Shown here one piece after another: positions 48,401 through 61,928 of a DNA stretch of 64,000 nucleotides. The number at the start of each line of letters is the position of its first letter. Position 1 is the stretch's first letter. Location: the NCBI GenBank assembly GCA_030549775.1, contig CM060176.1:99714303-99778302 (forward strand), written 5' to 3'. A program made the position numbers and the translations under genes. The notes beneath the pieces were generated by a model, which saw only the letters and a program-made list of their open reading frames with translations, searched no databases and was not told where the DNA came from. Source of the DNA: Tamarix chinensis. Taxonomy: Eukaryota; Streptophyta; Magnoliopsida; Caryophyllales; Tamaricaceae.

Positions 48401-51308
48401 ATGACGCTTTTCCTTGCATCTCAGAATTGATTGCTTTCACAACATACCTTTTCTGTACGTTTTTTGCTTATTAATGAGCATGTATTGTCTTAGTATAACA
48501 CAGTTCCTTTAAAGATAAGGATCTTGGCTTGAGAATGAATCTTTGATGTCTACTGAAGATCTATTCAGTCCTTTAAGTCATGTTCATTGATTTTTTTTTT
48601 CTAAACAAAATGAGGGTTGATACTTCTTGTGTGTCTAATATTTGTAATGCCCATCTTATTCAGGATCGAGCTAGTGAGATATACAAGAAGGTTGAAGATC
48701 AGAAGTCCAGCAGGGGAAGAAATCAGGATGCAATATTGGCTGCTTGCCTTTACATAGCTTGTCGGCAGGAGGACAAGCCACGTACTGTAAAAGGTACAGC
48801 TATAGATCCTTGTACAGGCTGGATGCTTACTGAATCATGCATCTCTTAGCTTCTTGAATCATTGGATTTCATTCAGAAATCTGTTCTGTTGCAAATGGAG
48901 CAACAAAGAAAGAAATGGGGCGTGCAAAAGAATACATAATGAAGCAGTTGGAGCTTGAGTCAGGTCAATCAGTCGGAATTGGGACTATACATGCTGGGGA
49001 CTTCTTGGTAAGTATAGCCTTTCGTTTTTAATCACCTTCAAATGACACCAAGGGTATGCTTATATAGTATGCTACTTATTGTAGGCAAGTATTTAAATTT
49101 TAGTTTTATCTGTGTAACTGAGGTTCTCTAGAGTATATCCAAACAAAGAGTTCATGCGTCTAAAACTTCATTTTATCCGTCAAATAGTTACTTAAGGCAC
49201 TCCTTATTTCCTTTGTTGCTTACTGGTATATAGCCCCACGAGTAAGAATTCTACACAGATTTTATTTTATACTTATACAAACAGATCTTTCTTTGTATAA
49301 TTTCCTTGAAAGTTAACAACAAACTGCGTGGCTGCATTCAAAAAGTCTTTATTTTCCATCACTGCCAAATGTATAAATGAATATTGAGACATTCCTTTTG
49401 ACATTTCTCTCTGAAGATTGTGTTTTGTATATCACAATGGACAGTTTCATTGTTTATAGTGAAAAATAAGATTAAGTAGAGGTCTTATTCATCATTATAC
49501 ATTTCAATTTTGAAGTAACTTCTTTATCATCAATACCAAAAGTTGGCTATTTTTAGATTACAATTTTGGGATTCATTATTTGTTTTTGCCCTTTCTATTC
49601 ACTCAGATCTTTTCCTTTACGTCTATTTAGTTTGAATCATCCTTTTTAAAAAAAAAAAAAAAAATAAGGAAAGGAAGCGCATCTTCTTCGGTGTATCTCT
49701 CATTCCTCATAGATCTTTTATCTTGAAAGTTGTTTCTAATCTAGATTTGTTGTTTCCTCACCTTCCCTCTTTTCTTTGGTTTTAAAGATTTTTTTCAGTT
49801 ATTTAGTAAGCTTGGTGATGATATCATGTGTAGATAATGGACATAAAGAACAAGGGGATGCTAAAGATTAGGATAGTAGGATTTATCAATTCCAACTCTA
49901 GGTGTCTATTAGATTGAATAGATTGACTTCTCTGTATCTAGACTAATGCTAATCCAACTCACAAATCATATTCAATTTATTTGTCTTGCTTGCTTACAAG
50001 TTATTACTTTGTTTTCAGAGGCGATTTTGCTCTAACCTTGGTATGAATAATCAAGCTGTCAAAGCTGCTCAAGAAGCAGTCCAGAAGTCAGAAGAAATTG
50101 ATATAAGGTATCTGGTTTAAATGTTTTAGTGTGCTTCTCTTGTGGAATCAGTTCTGTTCACACAAACTTCAACATTTTCGTTTGGTTAGATTGGCTTATC
50201 TTGATTAGTCCCTTGGGTCGTTATATGAAATGTTTGTTTTCGGAGAAGCATCTCAAGTCATGTTCAATTTAGTTGAAATCTCAAGTCATCGTTAAGTATT
50301 TTTATTAGAGACAGGAAATCTTATGCTTGCTGGTTTGGTTGGACTGTATTATTTTGGGGGCAAAATAGGTTGAAAATAATGATCGTGTATTATTTAAGCG
50401 TGGCATTCAATCCTTCCTTGCCAGTGTGTAGGTGTTCCAAATTAGTTTCTTGTGACATTATTGCTGTAGCTGTGTTGTGGACTCTTGTGCATGCCACCCG
50501 TCGTTCCTACTGTTTGGTTTGGAAATAATTGTACCCTCTTTATCTGTGCAGGAGAAGTCCCATATCAATTGCAGCTGCTGTTATATATATTATAACCCAG
50601 CTCTCCGAGGAGAAGAAACCCCTACGAGGTTTTTATCTTTCATTTGCAACCCGGCTATTAAGATTTCATGCGCCTAAAATTCTTTTTGGTGTGGGGACCG
50701 TTTATATATATGTTTGTTCCGTTGCACGATTTCAGAGCAGCGTGAAGCCTTTTCTGCAGAGACTCAATGAAAACAGTGAAAGAAATATAATATTTTTTGG
50801 GATGTGAAAAAGATTGGCGCATACCGTTGAATAAACTGTTCATTTATTAGACTTTTTTTTATGCCTGAAACGTGATGATCTTTGATGTGAAAAGGTGATT
50901 TTATTCAGAAAAGGGCAAGAATAGTGAAAATTAGCTGCTTTGTCATATCAAATTGAGTACTTGTCAGAAAAGCGTTTAAGTTTCTTTTCTCAAATTGTTG
51001 TAGTGATGTGTGAGATGTTCGAGTACAGCATGCTGTTCATATATGCTTGGCATTCATCCTGTGATTTGCTTTGCTCTCGTGTACAATCTGGTTGGTTTTG
51101 AGGATCTGCTACATCCTGCGTCTCAACACTAGGCTAGGTGAATGATAGCTGACTGAATGATGTATGTGGTGCAGATATTTCTACTGCTACTGGTGTCGCG
51201 GAAGGGACCATACGAAACGCCTACAAGGACCTTTATCCTCACATTTCAAAAATAATTCCAACCTGGTATGCCAAAGAGGAGGATTTGAGGAATCTTTCCA
51301 GCCCGTAG
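45497..51308 (+). CDS. TFIIB: Transcription initiation factor TFIIB, 7 exons, 311 aa
   Basis: General RNA polymerase II factor that bridges TBP at the promoter to the polymerase and helps set the start site, in the nucleus. Exons: 45497-45846, 48095-48119, 48664-48793, 48877-49007, 50019-50107, 50552-50628 and 51175-51308. All introns are GT-AG and the joined frame is open to TAG. Zinc ribbon: Cys5, Cys8, Cys25, Cys28. The B-reader/linker stretch [11 protein letters not shown] lies at 36-46. Two cyclin-like repeats lie at roughly 107-190 and 205-290 ([38 protein letters not shown]), and the end is [13 protein letters not shown]. The length equals plant TFIIB. The ATG has A at -3 and G at +4, and the zinc ribbon begins right after it. 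Exon 2 is only 25 nt, and the intron 1 donor (AG|GTTTGG) is weak. No damage seen, so probably functional. Confidence 0.96.
45847..48094 (+). other. TFIIB intron 1
   Basis: 2248 bp, the longest intron, between AG|GTTTGG and TATGTTTCAG|G. It splits the Arg117 codon. Several frames inside are chance openings. If it were retained, translation would continue for 22 codons from the split codon and stop at 45911. Confidence 0.85.
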
Positions 51309-54300
51309 ACCATAATTAAGCATGCAATGGGATAAGCACGGAGAGGTGAGGGATACATTCCAAATTTTACGGGCAGGTAGCTGCATATGAAAATGCATTG
51401 TAAGACTGGGCCGATGCTTATATGCTGCTCTTTCCTGGAAGTGCAATTCATTATACAATTCTGTTTTAAGACCAAACCTCTTCTCGTATCTAGTTTCAAG
51501 TGAGTTACAATGGTGCATTCCTTGCTGCCGGAGGTTTTATTTGCTACTAGTGCATCTTCTCATTTTGTGGGGAGATACATGAGATGGTGGTGTAGTCTTG
51601 ACGCCCTTGCTTTTCTGCTATAGGGTGCCCCTGAATATGCCCCAGAAGGCTTAGTGGTCGGACATCTGGGGTTTGGACCATGCAAGTTCATGCTGTTTTG
51701 AGTGAGATAATACGGCTTTATACTAAAATATTCTATTAAAATATTTCTGTCAAAAGGTGAGAATAGTAATCTATGAACTTTTTTGAATAACATCAATATA
51801 GCATACCAAAACAAAGTTTGAGAAATCATTCAAATGTTTTAAAGAGCCATGCCCCTGGTGATTGCGCTTCCAAGGTGGGTAATTATTGTAGCTACAAGCT
51901 TTCGGTAATATGAGAAACAATTGATTAAGATTATTTAATCTATACTTTGAAATCGAAAGGTCTATACTTGGCATGGTTAATTTGGAATTTGTTAGGTGAG
52001 TTGAACAATCTAAAATTGTGGGGTGGCTTGGCTGTGGTAAGTAGAGAGAGAAAGGGAAGAACTTTATGAAGTGGTTAAAATTGTTTTGTTTGATAAGAAG
52101 TCGGTGGAACTCAAATGTGAGTATAACCTGTCTTTGACTTAATTTTGTGTACACGTGTTAAGCAGTTGATTTATCTTGTTAGATTCAAGTTAGTTTTACT
52201 TCTTGAGTAGTGGTTTACATTTTAGCTTTCACAGTAATGCGAGAATTGATTATAAAAAAAAAGTAACTTCATTTATTTTCAAAGAGAAGTATTTTTATAA
52301 CTGTTTTATTTTATTAAAGAGAATGTGCCCTAAGTGTCACTAAAAATAGAAATATAAATAACATTTAATAACTCTAATTGCTACTATATATATGTGCAAT
52401 TAATTTTTTTTAAATACACTATTTTAGAAAATGAGTTAAAGTCTTAATATATGTATGCGCGTATATTTTAGATTGATCTTATTATAATTAAGGTAATATA
52501 ATTTAATTATTTTTCTTTTGTATCAAATGGGTTGCATGACATTTTTTTAAAACATTTGATGCTTTGGTGGGGGAGGGAGAGAACCACTATGTAGGGCTAT
52601 TTACGGTTTAAATATGCAATTTTTAGATATTTAATTGTCGGATGTCTGAAAATGATATTTGATTTGAAACTTCGGTTATCTGAAATATTGGATATCTAAA
52701 TTTTGAGATCGGATATCAGATATAATTGATATTATCCGAATAAAATTTTAAATATAAAAAACTATTAAATTATAAATATATTTGATATTATCCGATCTGT
52801 TGAGTAAATATCCAATCCGTTCTATAAATATATTACTTTCTAAATAAATATTCGATATTAAAACTAAAATTAAAGTTGTTATATTACAAGATTTAATTGG
52901 ATTTTATCAAATCTAAAAAAGAATTATATTAAATATATAATTTCAACTAAAGTAAATTTTGGCCTAAATACTAAATTGAGAAGAATGAATTATACACACA
53001 CACACATTTAAATTTATTTATATATAAAATATAGTATTATAAAAATGTATAAATATTTTTTCTTCAGATGGGGTATTTGTTGGATTGAATATTTAGTTTG
53101 TTTAACTTTTCGTTGACCGGATCAGATATTTGATTTAAAAAAAAATCTAAACGGGTATTTGTTTTCTTAGATAAGATCACTTCGAATATCCAATCGGATA
53201 AATAGATATTGAATAACATAAACAATCCTACCACCATGTGCACCAAATATGGGATTTGAGTCTGTGACTTCAAGCCTGACAAAAGATCATGTAATCATGG
53301 GGCTAGATGAAAAAAAAGATATGTATAATTCTAGTAAAAAATTATATAAACTTAAGTGAATGTTGAAATTTTTAGAAAAATTATAGAAAAATAATATTTA
53401 AATATATGGATAACATTAGTGATAAGTTTAGTTGATTGTTGAAATTTTTAGACAATAATAGTGAAAAATATATAAAATAATAGTAAAAGATATATGATAA
53501 AAAAATATATATAAGTCATTGTAAAAATATGTTTTTGTAAGAGAACTGTGACTCATAGTGTTGTTAACGTCAATGATGTATAAAATAACGCTGAAATATT
53601 CTTTTAAATATAATATTGGTCAAGTTTTAGCAAAATGTAAATAAACAATAATTGTGAAAGATGAAAGCAATAATAGTGTATCATTAGTCTTTTAAGAATG
53701 GAGAAATATATATTATATTTCTATGGTAAAATAACAGTTCAATGTTGCCGATGGAATGATACATTGTGAGAAGGAAGGATACACAAGGCATATTACATAA
53801 TATAATAATTATTTTATTTCATTTGATTGAAAAAAATAATCAATATTTTATACCCATCGTCAAATCTTATAATGATTTGTATTCAAACTTATAAATTCAA
53901 TAATATTCTATATTCAAGTTCATCTTAGGTGAATTGTGCCTGAATCATAGATATTCTTAATAGAACATTATCTCATTGGAATACAAATCGGAGTTGAACA
54001 AAGATAAGTCAAATATTTTTTTTTATTATCTACTAAAGTTAGCATGAACAAATTATAAAAAAGATAATTAATTAATTTATATTATGCATATATAATTTTG
54101 AATATGAAAAAATTGAAGTAATATGTAGAATTATTTATGTCAAACTAAATTGTATAATATAAATTTACAAGTAGTATATAATGATAACTGCTATAACTAA
54201 TGGTGAATTGTAAAATCAAATAGCATTTTAAGTTTTTCAATTTGATTGCGACATATTTTCAATTTTCATACATAATTTATTATTTAACTTCACATTTTTT

Positions 54301-55120
54301 TAATAATATATTTTGTGTTTTAATATCCTATAAACCTATGACAATCCATTAACCGGCTCCTTATTTGTAAAATAATAGGTAATTCATTTATAATTTTACA
54401 TGAATTGATTCAAACATATAGATTTAAGCCTAAACTCCATACAAAAATATAATGACATAAATAAATAAAAAATCTTAGAATTTTCTTAGTTGTTGTAACT
54501 TATTAATAACTAATGTGTACGTATAATCTAAAACTAATTTTACATGATTATTTTTTATCCGATTTGAAGCCTGTAAATTCAAATTTAATTCTTATAGAAA
54601 CTAATGGTTCAATATTTTCTTGATTTGCTATCGGTCTGAACCAACATTTGACTCCAATCAAAATCAAAACTAAATTGAATTAGCATAATTTAAAATGTGT
54701 TGAAATTGAAATAGATCTTAACCAAATTTGATTTTGAGCCAGTTGTGTATGATAAATATGATTTTCACATGAGGTGAAAATAGCTTGAATTGAAACAAAT
54801 CTAAATGATTTGTTTATCATCTCAATAAATCTAGAGGTGTAAGGGATGGTTCGCATAAGTTTGAAAACGCTATAGGCTAACATTGTAAATAAGGTGAGCT
54901 GAGTAAGACTTCTTTTTTAAGCCCGACTTGTTTAGTAGACAAATCTAAATATCAAACAAATTGAAATTAACTTTAATAATAGACAGCCTAGGAAATTATG
55001 CTTTTAATGATAAACAATTTTCATCTTTAATAGCTAAAATTTGATCGATAATGTCAGTAATGGAAAAATAAATAATTGTTGTTATTGTTCCATCGTAAAG
55101 ACTTTAATGACTAACTGAAA
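51309..55120. other. TFIIB 3' region and AT-rich spacer
   Basis: The first few hundred bases are probably the 3' UTR, with no clear poly(A) signal identified. From about 52250 the sequence is very AT-rich, with short repetitive words (for example ATATTTGATTT, GGATATCTAA near 52620-52760) and no recognisable gene, transposase or RNA gene. Confidence 0.5.
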
Positions 55121-55125
55121 ATTTT

Positions 55126-55325
55126 TTGTCGTTAAAGTAATAATAACGACATATTATATTGGTTACTAAAGTAATATCGATAATATATGATGTTAGTTAC
55201 TAAAAATAATAGTGACAACATATCTTGTTTGTTATTAAAAGTAATACCGACAATGTATGATTTTTGTCACTAGAAGCAATGACAACGGCATATATTGTTG
55301 GTCGCTATAAGCAATAACAACTATT
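55126..55325. repeat. Tandem repeat, period about 35 bp, 5-6 units
   Basis: Units such as ATAATAACGACATATTATAT, ATACCGACAATGTATGATTT and CAATGACAACGGCATATATT are each followed by a TTGGTTACTAAAGTAAT-like half. GTCGTTA/TAACGAC words suggest a decayed transposon subterminal zone (compare the CACTA ends), but no terminus was found. Confidence 0.65.
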
Positions 55326-55535
55326 AAATTACATCATCGTAAATAATATTAACAACCAAATTTTTTATCGTAATTAAAAAAATATCACCGCCAATATTCA
55401 TTTATTATTAGTGATATAATTTATTGTTCATTAATGCTATAATTATATATTCAAGAATGTAATTGGCGTTTCAGTATTCTTCTACAACCATATACTTACA
55501 TGCATATGTATCTATTTAATTGTTCTCAATACCTA

Positions 55536-55537
<2 letters not shown>

Positions 55538-55574
<37 letters not shown>
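55538..55574. repeat. (AT)n microsatellite
   Basis: About 18 uninterrupted AT units. Confidence 0.97.
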
Positions 55575-55576
<2 letters not shown>

Positions 55577-56199
55577 ATTTTAACACATGCATATATTTTT
55601 CTAAATATTTGTTTACAAACATTCAACTAAATATTCATATAAATAGTTTGTATCAAATGTTGAGTATAATAAAATATTTGATTGAATATGAATATATTAT
55701 AAAAGATGCACAAGATATTATTCTATTATAAAAATATTATGATCAACAACCGCTTAAAAATTAACTTTTCTATTCATCGGACATAATAGACTTTGTCAGT
55801 TTATCAAAATAAATTAGATTTACAACAATAGAAATATAAAAATAATAATTAATATAAGTATCACATATATAATGACATATTTGATCAAAAAAAAATCATG
55901 TCGAACAATAAAAATAAGACCATCTCATTACTCTTCAACCCAATATAAAAACTACTTTGAAATTAAGTTAGTAGCATCTACAACAAGCACCACCAACCAC
56001 CTACAACGTAAATCTTACCCTCCAATTATATCACATCCAAACAATCTCTCTAAGATAACCAAGGTAACAAATGACTCTAACAAAGTAAATCAAACAGATC
56101 AATTTTCAGTTGTTACTGATATACGGCGATTCAACAAAATGAATGAATAAGGTTCAACTTTTCATTAGAACCAATGAATTAGCTTTTCATTATTACAAA

Positions 56200-56570
56200 A
56201 AAAAAACTCATCTATATGCAATGCATATTACTACTCCCAGTTAACTTATTAAAATCAACGGTCTTGACAAAAATATATCCACTTAGATGCTACTGGATGT
56301 GCATTTTAATAATTCAACCATTAGAACTAAAATAAAGAATGAAACAAAAAATAAGGCCATTACAAAATATACATAATTGCATGCTCATTATTAAGAAAAG
56401 AAACCCCACCTCTACACAATGAATATTATCACCACTAGTTAACTTTTCAAAATCAATGACATGTTAAAAAACATATCTATTTGGATGATGGTGGATGCAC
56501 ATTTTGAATAATTCAACCTATAGTGCTAAAAAAAATTATGAAACAAAATCATTAATTGAAATAACAACTC
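56200..56570. repeat. Diverged direct duplication, about 170 bp each, offset about 198 bp
   Basis: AACTCATCTATATGCAATGC...CCCAGTTAACTTATTAAAATCAA (from about 56203) resembles CCCACCTCTACACAATG...ACTAGTTAACTTTTCAAAATCAA (from about 56405). Both continue into GATG(C/A)T-GGATG-GCACATTTT and ATTCAACC. No function is apparent. Confidence 0.7.
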
Positions 56571-57671
56571 ATTCTAAAACAGAGTAATATAAAGAACTAA
56601 ACATGCAACCCTTATGAGTAATGACTCTAGTGAAAAAGAGAAATATTAATAGAAACATCTACATGCAAACATTATTAGCAACCAATAGATTCCCCAAACC
56701 TAATTATTGAGAGGCATACATCTTATGTATGATAGCAATGTGTCCTATGATATTTAAAGGCTAATGATATTGATATTGTGATCTTACCTTCTAAAATATC
56801 GTCGGAGTCATACAAAATTATATGATAAAGATGTTTCATCTAGAGGTCCAATTCTATCTTAAATTTCATACTGCTATTATGTTAGTATTTGACTTAATTC
56901 TATGCGACTACTGTACATATATATTCACAACATATTCATATGGCATTTCTAGTTCAACCTTAAGTCTTTATTACTACTGTACATGATGTAGGAGTATCTC
57001 CCTTGAATTATTACAATCAACTTTCTAATTTTCCAAGGTTAAAAGAAATTAAGGCCCCATTTGGTTTAAAGAAAGTTATGTGGAAAGGAAAATGTAGAGG
57101 AAAGAAAATTGAAGGAAGGAAAATGAAAAAAATTCATTTTCTTTCCTTTATTTGGTTGTTGGAGAAAATTTTATTTAAAATTAAATTCTTGAAAAATGTT
57201 TTTAATGTTTGGTGTTTAGAAAGAAAATTCTAAGAAAAGTTAAATGTTATTATTTAAATACTTTTATATATTTAATAAAAAATGAAGATATTATTTTGAT
57301 ATATAAAAAAATATTATAAATTTTATAATAAAATCATAAAAGTTGTATGAAATCAATACTAATTCTACATTTTTTTCAATAATATTGTAAAATATTACAT
57401 GCATAACTAAGTATAATATTTTTAAAAATAATTGTAAAATATAAATAACATTTAAAAATTCCTACGAATAAAAGATAAAGTAAGAAAAAATAAAATAAAA
57501 TAAATCATACTATACTTACCAATGTAAGAATTTTAAAACCAAACTCATGAAAATTAAGAAAGCTTCTAAACATTAATATATCAACATCTCCAAAAACAAA
57601 ATATCAAAGTGCATTAATATTTCATAGGTATTAATTACTAATCAAACAAGTCAGAAAGGTACATTAGGATC

Positions 57672-58625
57672 TTAAAAAATATTAGAACCAAACTCCATGT
57701 ACAACCATATGGCTCTTTCCTTGGGTGGAAGACCAAGAAATGTACGAGCGAAACTGATATTTACTGCAAGCTTGGTATATATTTCTATGGCTTGAACTTT
57801 CTTCAACCCTTCCACCTTTTTAAGCTTCGAATATAGCTCAGATTCAGTAAAATTACGTGGATTTCCTCTATCAAGAGCTGCTGCAACTGCACCCATCCCT
57901 TATTTTAGAGCCTTTATCTCTTCTGACACATAATCTCTCAGCTTTTTTTCTTTGTAGCTCTTGATATAGATGCACCGACCAAAGGAGATATTACTTCATT
58001 ATGTTTTTCTTGCTCGGTGCTTCAATCATTAGTTGTTGTTTCTTCATGTTCTTGCCTCTTTGAGCACAAACGTCTTTCTTTTGGATCAATAGATAAATTT
58101 CCAGTTGCTCGGTCCTTGCCAAATAAAATATCCGACCTATGATAATTTTGAATAGGCCTATAGCGAAGCGGTTTTGCATCAGGATGAGCCTGAAAAAAAA
58201 TAGTAACTTACATAAATTTAGAAAAATTAATAGTTAGTAATGATAATAAAGAAATAACATTTCACAAAGATGAATGAAAACTTACCAATATATACCTTTC
58301 CTAAACCGTTGCATCTAATTCCACCATTTGGGTAGATTCATTTAAACCAAACCCACTCACTTGCAAGACCGTAGATGCCAAGGCATAATTCTTCTTTAGG
58401 GTCTTGATTCGGTTCTTTATATGGCTAACTAAGCAATCAAGCCCAAACTAAGCACTAACCCCTTTAGCAACATTAGTATATGTTGTTCTTGAAAATGAAC
58501 CACCTATTTTCTGACCTAAGTGCATTTGATTAGTTAATAAATCTATCAGATGCATCCATGTCTTCATCCCAAGTTAAAATTTTCTTCTTATTTGATGGTG
58601 TGTCACCACCAATGGGTTCCTGTAC
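57672..58625 (-). pseudogene. PIF/Harbinger ORF1, Myb/SANT-like protein, broken
   Basis: Read downwards after an acceptor-like TGTACAG: KKKILTWDEDMDA, then in shifting frames GQKIGG, VAKGVSA, SHIKNRIKTLKKNYALAS and GFGLNESTQMVELDATV (the Myb/SANT-like domain, where LTWTxEMD and IKNRxKTL are usual). An intron at about 58300-58180 (GTATAT to TTTCAG) leads to HPDAKPLRYRPI. The C-terminal part (57896-57672) is open: LDRGNPRNFTESELYSKL and FARTFLGLPPKERAIWLYME. In PIF-like elements this protein acts with the transposase in DNA binding (established for rice Ping and Pong ORF1). Several stops and frame shifts make it a pseudogene. Confidence 0.75.
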
Positions 58626-58782
58626 AAAAAATTGTAAACCATCCTAAAATCAAAACTTATTGGACAATCAATAACATAAATAATATACAAACTTATATAA
58701 GAATTTTGATGTCAAGTACATTTTCATTTAGAATACTCATTGAATACAATTTTTTTCTACATGAATTTAACAATAATAATAT

Positions 58783-58977
58783 CTCTACCATTAATTATTT
58801 AAACTATCTCTCCACATTGTACTTGCAATTACATCTCTTAATTGCTCAGCTTCTTGACACTCTTCTACTAAACTTGATGGCGCAACATCTTCTTGGTTGT
58901 TAAGAATTCTGATATCACTATCAACCTCTAAAATTAATCTTTCATCTGGATCTACTCCCATGAGATAGGTATATAAA
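58783..58977 (-). pseudogene. C-terminal piece of the PIF/Harbinger transposase
   Basis: LMGVDPDERLILEVD, then DIRILNNQEDVAPSS, then EAEQLRDVIASTMW, the usual end of plant PIF transposases (LHNFL...DE... then RD.IA..MW). It is separated from the rest of the gene by the solo LTR at 58978-60831. Joining across the insertion at ATAAA restores the order of motifs. Confidence 0.75.
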
Positions 58978-60831
58978 TGATGAGTTCATATTTTGACACA
59001 TTTTATACCCTTATAATCTTAGTTTTTGGTAGTTTATTTAACTAATATAGGGAAATAATTATTTTTTTATGCTTAAGTGGTAAAAATTGCATAAAAATTA
59101 TTATTTGAGCTAAAATGATATAATTTAAGTAAATTTAGAGTATAATATTATTTATTAATATTTATTCAATTTTATTTTGCAGATAATGTTTTTAAATAAA
59201 AGAAAAAAAAGACCTTTGGACCAACGACCAAAGGCCAAAGGCCCATTAGCTTGGAACAAAAAGGTAAACCAAACGAAGCCGAATAGACCTCGACGCATGA
59301 AAAATAAAAGAAGAGTCAGCCGCAGGGCTGACATGGCATAGACGGGAAAGGTGGGGCAGCGCACGGAATAGAAGAAAAGGAGTGTTTGGAGGGAGCAGAC
59401 ACAGAAGGTCAGTAGGGCTGACGTGGAAAGGTTAAGCGCAACACACGAATAAAAAGAGACCGAGCGAAAAAAGTAGGAGAGATGCAGGGTAGGCGGTAGA
59501 GCCTTCACAGGCTCGGCAGAGAGGGGAGAGCCAAGAGAAGGGCGAGCCTTCATAGGCTTGGACGTCGAAGAGAAACATGAGCCGTGAGTGTGCGGTAGAG
59601 CCACAAAGGGCGAGAGGCGCACGTAAGGAGCGACAGCGGGGCAACACCACACGGAAATCAATGAACCTGTACCTCTATCAGCTGCCAGCCAAAAAAAGAA
59701 AAAGAAGAAAGAATTTGGCACAAAAATCAAGGCATATAAGGAAGAAAATTAGAGGAAAATTTATACCGGTAGAATTTATTTCAGATAGAATTAATTTTTA
59801 TCTAAATAAATTCGTGATCTTTTATCCAAAATTAATTCCGGTTATTTATTTCTCTTATTTTTAATTTATATTTTAGATATATATTTCTGTGTAATTAATT
59901 CTATAATTATGGCTGGCTAATTATTTATTGTTAGAAAATAAATTGAAACCCTGGATTAGGATTTAAATTATAATTTTTTTCTTTGTTTCGTGAGATTGTT
60001 TCTTGACTCTATGTTAATTGATATCGTTTATATGTATAATTCTGTCAAGTATAGTTTATTTGGCGCATGCCTTATTCTGGTTCCTCATAAGTGACAGTAT
60101 GTAGGATTATTTGCCTGCTAGGTGGCCATCTAAATATACTAGAATTTATATGTATAAATTGCAGCTAGGTTAGATAACAATTCACCTAATCGTTTTGTGA
60201 TTCTAACTGAAGTGGTAAAACGTTTTGATACGTGTGGGTCAAGGAAATGAAATATAGCTAGACATGTTTTTTGTACTAGTATGAGTACTTAGATTGACAG
60301 CCTTCCACTTAAACTTAATGCATTAAATCTAGTTAAATATAGGAGCCGCTTGTTGCTGCTATACTGCTAGTATTTAATAGGGTTAATATTGGCGCTTTGT
60401 CGTATTAATTAATTAAGGGAAGTAATATAAGGTGTATGGACCTGCTTTTGGTGTGGTCGATCTCATTCTCACGATTAAATATTGACTTAGAAATTAATAT
60501 TATATTACGACTTAATCTAGTGGTGGATTTTTATTTTCCTAACATATTTCTCATATCTGTGGTTTCCCATTATTTTTATTATTTTTATTATTATTAGTTT
60601 ACTTTATTTTATTTACTCCTTTTTTTATTATTTTTATAATCCCCATTAGTATTTTTCTTATTTATTTATTCTGTGTTATTTAGGATTTTTATTTTTAGTT
60701 TTAGTTTTATTTTCAAGCTAGTTAATTAGAGGTGAGCCCTCTCAATCCCTGGCTAGAACGATACCCTTATTTACTAGTGCTAAAATTGACAACAAGAGGG
60801 TTTAAATTGCGTGCCAGCTACGGTCACACCA
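58978..60831. mobile_element. Solo LTR of another family, 1854 bp, TSD ATAAA
   Basis: Starts TGATGAGTTCATATTTTGAC and ends ACGGTCACACCA. ATAAA lies on both sides (58973-58977 and 60832-60836). It sits inside the PIF transposase reading frame. The terminal sequences differ from the TGTAAYACC LTRs, so it is a separate family, and I cannot assign the lineage. No internal genes. Frames at 59155-59730 and 59577-59864 overlap on opposite strands and show no known protein. Confidence 0.85.
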
Positions 60832-60836
60832 ATAAA

Positions 60837-61928
60837 ATGCATCCGGCTAAAACCATGTCTGCTTGAGTTTGAACATGATAGAATGGTTCAGTTCCACTTC
60901 CTAATATTGGAAAGTATTTTTTCAGAACACCAAATTCCCTCTCAATAACATTTATTAAGGAAGCATGCCTTAGATTGAAAATCTCCCTTGCATTATGAGG
61001 ATATTGGATACTATATTCCTTGAGATTGTATCGAGCACCTCGATATGCTGTAATAAATCAAGTCTTCAACTGAAAACCCGCATCGCCTAAGTAAAATTTA
61101 CCTCATGGCACTAGCAATCTGTCTATGTCTCTAGATAAAGTATTGTTTAGTATCCTTAATTTAAATGCCGACCCTTCCCATCCCGACAACACTTATAAAA
61201 ACTTTAAGTCAAAAGAGCAAGCAACTAACACATTTTGGGTCGGAAAATCCTTTCTGCCACGATATCTTTGTACCACATTATTTGGTACTTTCACACGAAA
61301 GTGTGATCCATCAGTTGCACCAACACAATCCTGTGTAAAAATGTTTAAAAAAGTTATTAAAAAAATTCAAGTTCTAATGTGTACTTGGTCATTTATTTGA
61401 TAAGATTATGATAATTACCTTAAAATATGGCCAAAATTTTGAGCTATTTTATATTTCAGGAGGGTAGTGAGATCCATTAGGTTGTTGCAAAAAGACATAC
61501 TCTAAAGAAATGATAGCATTCAACACTTGGTGGAAATGTTGACTTACTGTTTCACTGGACCGCCAAAAGTCTAATTTTACAGACCAATTTCTCCTATTAT
61601 GACCTATAATATTGAGAAACATGGCTACTCTTTTCTCTACGCAGCTAGAATAAGTATCACCCAATCTTCCAAAATCCCTCAATATTGATACAAGTCTAGC
61701 AAAAGTCTCATTTCCCATCCTCAATTGGTTATGGCAATCCTCATCTTTTTCCAATGTAAGTTGATATAAAAAAGCTCGTCTCTTATAATCTCTCAATTGA
61801 AAAATATCTCTATCAACATAATTATTAGGACAAACCAAAGATAATAAACTAGCAGCATATGCTTTATATGTGACCACACATGTTGCTGCCCATCTTCTTA
61901 ATTTGTCCCACTCCTCAATTGAGTTAGT
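60837..61928 (-). pseudogene. PIF/Harbinger DDE transposase, main part, with stops
   Basis: From 61928 down: NSIEEWDKLRRWAA, CHNQLRMGNETFARLVSIL, VAMFLNIIGHNRRNW, SSETVSQHFHQVLNAI and QQPNGSHYPPEI, then a TAA stop and KFWPYFK. An 88-bp GT-AG intron (61331-61418) follows. Next come DCVGATDGSHFRVKVP (first catalytic Asp), NVLVACSFDLKFL*VLSGWEGSA, FYLGDAGFQLKT* (second Asp) and NVIEREFGVLKKYFPIL (Glu). The DDE triad is complete but at least four stops are present (three visible here and one after LLVP), so it is dead. It makes the cuts for PIF transposition in intact relatives. It ends at the solo LTR and resumes at 58977. Confidence 0.85.

Noticed and set aside
59155..59730. 191-codon minus-strand frame with hydrophobic stretches
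   Set aside because: Falls inside a solo LTR with exact target duplication, overlaps other frames on both strands and shows no known motif.
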